From positions 1 through 8,485 of the forward strand of contig CAYGWM010000145.1 in the NCBI GenBank assembly GCA_964353555.1: 8,485 nt of DNA. Reading direction: 5' to 3'. The notes under the pieces were generated by a model. The model ran no database searches. It saw only the letters and a list, made by a program, of their open reading frames with translations, and was not told where the DNA came from. Shown one piece after another: positions 5,865-8,485 of the stretch (position 1 is the first letter of the stretch; every line of letters starts with the position of its first letter). Origin of the DNA: PR03 sp964353555. Lineage in GTDB: Bacteria; Myxococcota_A; UBA9160; PR03. Both the position numbers and the translations under genes were made by a program.

Positions 5865-7013
5865 GTGCGCGTCGCACTCGTTCACGACTGGCTGACCGGA
5901 TTGCGCGGCGGCGAGCGGGTACTCGATGAGCTCGCCGGCCTGTTCCCGGCAGCCGATCTCTTCACGCTGGTCCACGTGCCGGGTTCGACGACCCCGCGCA
6001 TCGACGCGCTCCGCATCCATACGAGTCCGCTGCAGCGCTGGTCGGGCTCGGCTCGACACTACCGCGAGTTGCTTCCGCTGCTTCCCTGGGCGGTGCGTCA
6101 GCTGCGCATCGACGGTTACGACCTCGTCATCTCGGTGCACCACGCAATGGCCAAAGCAGCTCGCATAGCCCCCGGAACTCCGCATCTCTGCTACTGCCTG
6201 ACGCCGATGCGTTACGCATGGGACGCCGCCGACGTCTATCTGGGACGCGGCCTGCGCCGGTCTCTCGCAGCGCCGCTGCTCGCGGGGTTGCGCCGCTTCG
6301 ATCGCGCAAGCGCCACTCCCGAGCGCGTTACGCGTCTCGTTGCGATCTCGGAAACCGTGCGCGAACGCACGCGCCGCCACTGGGGTCGCGACGCGGGAAT
6401 CGTCTACCCGCCCGTAGACGTCGAGACGTTCCGTCCGGACGGCCGTCCGCCCGACGATTTCTATCTGCTCGTCGGCGCCTTCGTGCCGTACAAGCGCGCC
6501 GATCTCGCGATCGAGGCGTTCGCCTCGATCGGCCGACGTCTCGTCGTCGTGGGCGACGGCCCCTCGCGCGCCGCGCTCGCGCGCCGCGTGTTGCCGGGCG
6601 TCGAGCTGCTCGGGCGCGTGTCCGAGTCCGAGTTGGCGAAGCTCTACGCGCGCTGCCGCGCACTCGTGTATCCGCAGGAAGAAGACTTCGGCATCGCCGC
6701 GCTGGAGGCCCAGGCGTCGGGACGCCCGGTGATCGCGTTCGGACGCGGCGGCGCAGTCGAGACGGTGCTCCCGATCACCGGGCCGCCCGATATGGCCTGC
6801 CGTGCCACGGGCGTGTTCTTCGAGACGCAGAGCCGCGGAGCGGTCATCGACGCCGTCCAGCGCTTCGAGGACGCCGAGCCCTTCTTCGACGCCAAGTTGA
6901 TTCGCAGCCACGCTGAACGATTCTCGGCAACACGCTTCCGCGACGAGTTCATGCACGAGGTTCGCGCGACGCTCGGCGACTCCGTGCTGGACGCCGGCGC
7001 GGGCGCCCGGTAG
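5865..7013 (+). CDS. Family 4 (GT-B) glycosyltransferase
   Basis: A 382-residue retaining glycosyltransferase that probably adds a sugar from a nucleotide donor to a lipid-linked or surface polysaccharide acceptor at the cytoplasmic face of the membrane. The N-terminal domain begins MRVALVHDWLTGLRGGERVL, the acceptor-side Rossmann half with its glycine-rich loop. In the donor half, V-G-A-F-V-P-Y-K-R (203-211, K210) is the conserved phosphate-contacting segment, and E273-x7-E281 (EDFGIAALE) is the GT4 E-x7-E motif. The wording around GAFVPYKRADLAIEAF resembles WbaZ-type mannosyltransferases of O-antigen synthesis; donor and linkage cannot be read from sequence. No membrane helix is seen. GTG 5865 directly follows the ABC-F stop, which implies translational coupling, and its stop is one base from the aminotransferase start. 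Confidence 0.9.
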   Translation: MRVALVHDWLTGLRGGERVLDELAGLFPAADLFTLVHVPGSTTPRIDALRIHTSPLQRWSGSARHYRELLPLLPWAVRQLRIDGYDLVISVHHAMAKAARIAPGTPHLCYCLTPMRYAWDAADVYLGRGLRRSLAAPLLAGLRRFDRASATPERVTRLVAISETVRERTRRHWGRDAGIVYPPVDVETFRPDGRPPDDFYLLVGAFVPYKRADLAIEAFASIGRRLVVVGDGPSRAALARRVLPGVELLGRVSESELAKLYARCRALVYPQEEDFGIAALEAQASGRPVIAFGRGGAVETVLPITGPPDMACRATGVFFETQSRGAVIDAVQRFEDAEPFFDAKLIRSHAERFSATRFRDEFMHEVRATLGDSVLDAGAGAR

Positions 7014-7014
7014 C

Positions 7015-8202
7015 GTGCCACGCCCGATGCCTTCCTCGCCTCGCGTCCCCGTTCTCGACCTGCGCGCGCAGTACGCGACGATCCGCGACGAAGTGCGCGC
7101 CGCGGTCGATCGCGTCTTCGAGAATCAGGCGTTCATCCTGGGCGAGGAAGTCGAAGCGCTCGAGCGCGAGCTGTCCGCGTTCTGCGAGGCGCGTTTCGCG
7201 ATCACCTGCGGCTCGGGCTCCGACGCGCTGCTGCTGGCGCTGATGGCGCTGGATGTCGGGCCCGGCGACGAAGTGATCTGCCCCGCCTTCACCTTCTTCG
7301 CCACAGCGGGCGCCGTGGCGCGACTCGGCGCACGGCCGGTCTTCGTCGACATCGACCCGGCCACCTACAACCTCGATCCCGTCGCGGCGCACGCCGCGGC
7401 CGCTCGCTGTACGCGATTGCGAGCAATCGTTCCGGTGCATCTCTACGGCGCCGCTGCCGACATGGAATCGTTGCTGGCGCTCGCGAACGAGTACGCTGTG
7501 CCGTTGGTGGAAGACGCCGCACAGGCGATCGGTGCGCGCGACGCGAGCGGCCGTCGCGTCGGCGGGCGCGGTCGCGTCGCGTGTTTCTCGTTCTATCCGA
7601 CGAAGAACCTCGGTGGCGCTGGCGAAGGCGGCTTCCTCAGCACGGATGACGCCGATCTCGCGGAACGGCTGCGCCGCCTGCGCGTGCATGGATCGAGCCG
7701 CCGTTACGTCCACGAAGAACTCGGCATGAACTCGCGCCTCGACGCTCTGCAAGCCGTCGTGCTGCGCGTGAAGCTGCGCCGACTCGACGCCTGGAACGAG
7801 GCACGACACCGCCACGCCACGGCGTACGATGAAGCCTTCGCGCGCGGCGGTGCGCAGCCGAGCACGGTGCCGCTCGCAGCGGGCGGCCTGCCGCTACGGA
7901 CGCCCGCCCGGGTCGCAGCGCCGGCGGTGCACGTCCATCACCAGTATGTGATTCGCGTGGCGGCCGCGTTGCGCGATCCGCTGCGCGAACACCTCGCCAC
8001 GCGCGGCGTCGGCAGCGACGTCTACTACCCGCTGGGGCTCCATCAGCAGCAGTGCTTCGCGGCGCTCGGCCATCGCGAAGGGGATCTCCCGCATACCGAG
8101 CGCGCGGCGCGCGAAGTCGTCGCGCTGCCGATCTATCCCGAGCTCACAGCGGCCCAGCGCGACCACGTAGTGGCCGCGGTTCTCGATTTCGTCGCGCGCT
8201 AG
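7015..8202 (+). CDS. DegT/DnrJ/EryC1/StrS family sugar aminotransferase
   Basis: A 395-residue pyridoxal-phosphate enzyme of fold type I that transfers an amino group to a nucleotide-linked keto sugar, typically supplying amino sugars for O-antigen, capsule or glycan. Diagnostic parts: N-terminal LDLRAQYATI with F-I-L-G-E-E-V, the cofactor phosphate loop near GSGSDALLLAL, PAFTFFATAGAV, D167 in VEDAAQAIGA contacting the pyridine nitrogen, and the Schiff-base lysine K197 in SFYPTKNLGGAGEGG. The C terminus keeps HHQYVIRV and VYYPLGLHQQQ. Length is normal. The late motifs resemble WbpE- and FdtB/QdtB-type enzymes, but the position aminated and the sugar cannot be decided. GTG 7015 is one base after the upstream stop; ATG 7027 is an equally possible start four codons later, and neither has a clear ribosome site. 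The gene appears to close the operon. Confidence 0.93.
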   Translation: MPRPMPSSPRVPVLDLRAQYATIRDEVRAAVDRVFENQAFILGEEVEALERELSAFCEARFAITCGSGSDALLLALMALDVGPGDEVICPAFTFFATAGAVARLGARPVFVDIDPATYNLDPVAAHAAAARCTRLRAIVPVHLYGAAADMESLLALANEYAVPLVEDAAQAIGARDASGRRVGGRGRVACFSFYPTKNLGGAGEGGFLSTDDADLAERLRRLRVHGSSRRYVHEELGMNSRLDALQAVVLRVKLRRLDAWNEARHRHATAYDEAFARGGAQPSTVPLAAGGLPLRTPARVAAPAVHVHHQYVIRVAAALRDPLREHLATRGVGSDVYYPLGLHQQQCFAALGHREGDLPHTERAAREVVALPIYPELTAAQRDHVVAAVLDFVAR

Positions 8203-8389
8203 TCGGAACCAAAGCGGTTCGCAGCGACGAGCGCGGGTATGCAGTCCCACTCGGGATGGTCCCCGGCGTGCCGGAACTCGTGGCTCCACATCACGCGCGC
8301 GCGGCGCGGCGGTCGAGCAATCGCAACACGCTGTCAGCCGAGACCGCCATTCGTACGACAGCGTAGCGGCGAGCCAAACGGGCGACGTG
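8203..8389. other. Non-coding spacer after the aminotransferase
   Basis: I see no convincing gene here. A weak 5-bp hairpin GAACC/GGTTC (8206-8210 and 8216-8220) just past the stop has no T run. Short open frames exist on both strands, but none has a ribosome site or recognisable sequence. Confidence 0.6.
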
Positions 8390-8410
8390 GAGCGATCTCG
8401 CCGATCGCTC
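8390..8410. repeat. Perfect 8-bp inverted repeat upstream of the tRNA-Leu promoter
   Basis: GAGCGATC (8390-8397) and GATCGCTC (8403-8410) are perfect arms around a 5-base spacer TCGCC. It ends 7 bases before the -35 box at 8418. There is no T run after it, so it is not a classical intrinsic terminator. It may still end the upstream transcript as an RNA hairpin, or act as a protein-binding site next to the tRNA promoter. Confidence 0.55.
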
Positions 8411-8417
8411 GGACGCG

Positions 8418-8446
8418 TTGACGGGCGTCTGAAGCCGACCTAGGTT
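8418..8446 (+). promoter_or_regulatory. Sigma-70-type promoter of the tRNA-Leu gene
   Basis: TTGACG (8418-8423) and TAGGTT (8441-8446) are separated by exactly 17 bases, five of six and four of six matches to the consensus. Transcription would start near 8453, about nine bases before the mature tRNA 5' end. This is the best promoter in the window and gives a local standard for judging the others. Confidence 0.75.
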
Positions 8447-8461
8447 CCGCGTCCTTCGAGC

Positions 8462-8485
8462 GCCCGGGTGGCGGAATTGGTAGAC
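8462..8485 (+). tRNA. tRNA-Leu, 5' part, cut by window end
   Basis: The last 24 bases begin GCCCGGGTGGCGGAATTGG and end TAGAC. They match the start of bacterial tRNA-Leu: 7-base acceptor strand GCCCGGG, T8, the D-stem GCGG region and the D-loop AATTGGTAGAC. The GGCGGAATTGGTAGAC wording is highly characteristic of leucine tRNAs. The anticodon lies beyond the window, so the isoacceptor is unknown. Confidence 0.88.

Noticed and set aside
3966..6956. Minus-strand open frame of 996 codons antisense to ABC-F and glycosyltransferase genes
   Set aside because: It crosses two well-supported genes, shows no domain and has the composition of a GC-skewed shadow frame.
8206..8220. GAACC/GGTTC hairpin as terminator or SOS box
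   Set aside because: The stem is only five base pairs with no T run, and the spacing between GAAC and GTTC does not fit a LexA box.
8199..8287. Short minus-strand frame beginning MWSHEFRHAGDHPEWDCIPA after the aminotransferase
   Set aside because: Thirty codons with no ribosome site and no recognised family. The composition is curious (His, Trp, Cys) but too short to support.
1..8485. CRISPR array, transposon, integrase, toxin-antitoxin or phage genes
   Set aside because: I saw no regularly spaced direct repeats, no terminal repeats and no such protein motifs. The small XRE protein has no partner toxin beside it.

Overview
The window is GC-rich throughout, including third codon positions, and is densely coded. 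It looks like ordinary chromosome from a high-GC bacterium. The gene set (MrfA-type helicase, ABC-F protein, GT4 glycosyltransferase, DegT-family aminotransferase) and a TTGACG-17-TAGGTT promoter would fit a deltaproteobacterial/Myxococcota-like Gram-negative, but nothing here fixes the taxonomy. I see no insertion sequence, integrase, CRISPR array or phage gene.

Left part (1-3808): the 5' end of a MoaD/ThiS-like sulfur-carrier gene leaves the window on the minus strand, behind a near-perfect Shine-Dalgarno. Divergent from it is a small XRE-type helix-turn-helix gene (124-408). A ~100-base leader with a promoter-like TAGATT and a hairpin then leads to a 1036-residue protein (508-3618). This protein joins an MrfA/YprA-type superfamily 2 helicase, including its C-terminal cysteine cluster, to an MrfB/YprB-type DEDDy exonuclease. 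In Bacillus subtilis these two activities are separate proteins acting together in repair of mitomycin C damage. The fusion gene runs tail-to-tail into, and about 100 bases over, a convergent unknown gene (3518-3808, minus). The Shine-Dalgarno of that unknown gene sits in the loop of a perfect 8-bp inverted repeat.

Right part (3888-8202): a probable operon of three plus-strand genes with 0- and 1-base junctions. It encodes an ABC-F ribosome-associated ATPase, a family-4 glycosyltransferase and a DegT/DnrJ/EryC1/StrS sugar aminotransferase. The last two suggest assembly of a surface polysaccharide containing an amino sugar. The ABC-F GTG start lies 6 bases after a TAGATT -10-like box, which suggests leaderless transcription.

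Right edge (8203-8485): about 260 non-coding bases hold a perfect 8-bp inverted repeat, a strong sigma-70-type promoter (TTGACG, 17 bases, TAGGTT) and the first 24 bases of a tRNA-Leu gene cut by the window end.

The best candidate for something out of the ordinary is the single-chain helicase-exonuclease with its XRE neighbour and the hairpin-controlled unknown convergent gene. The rest is conventional.
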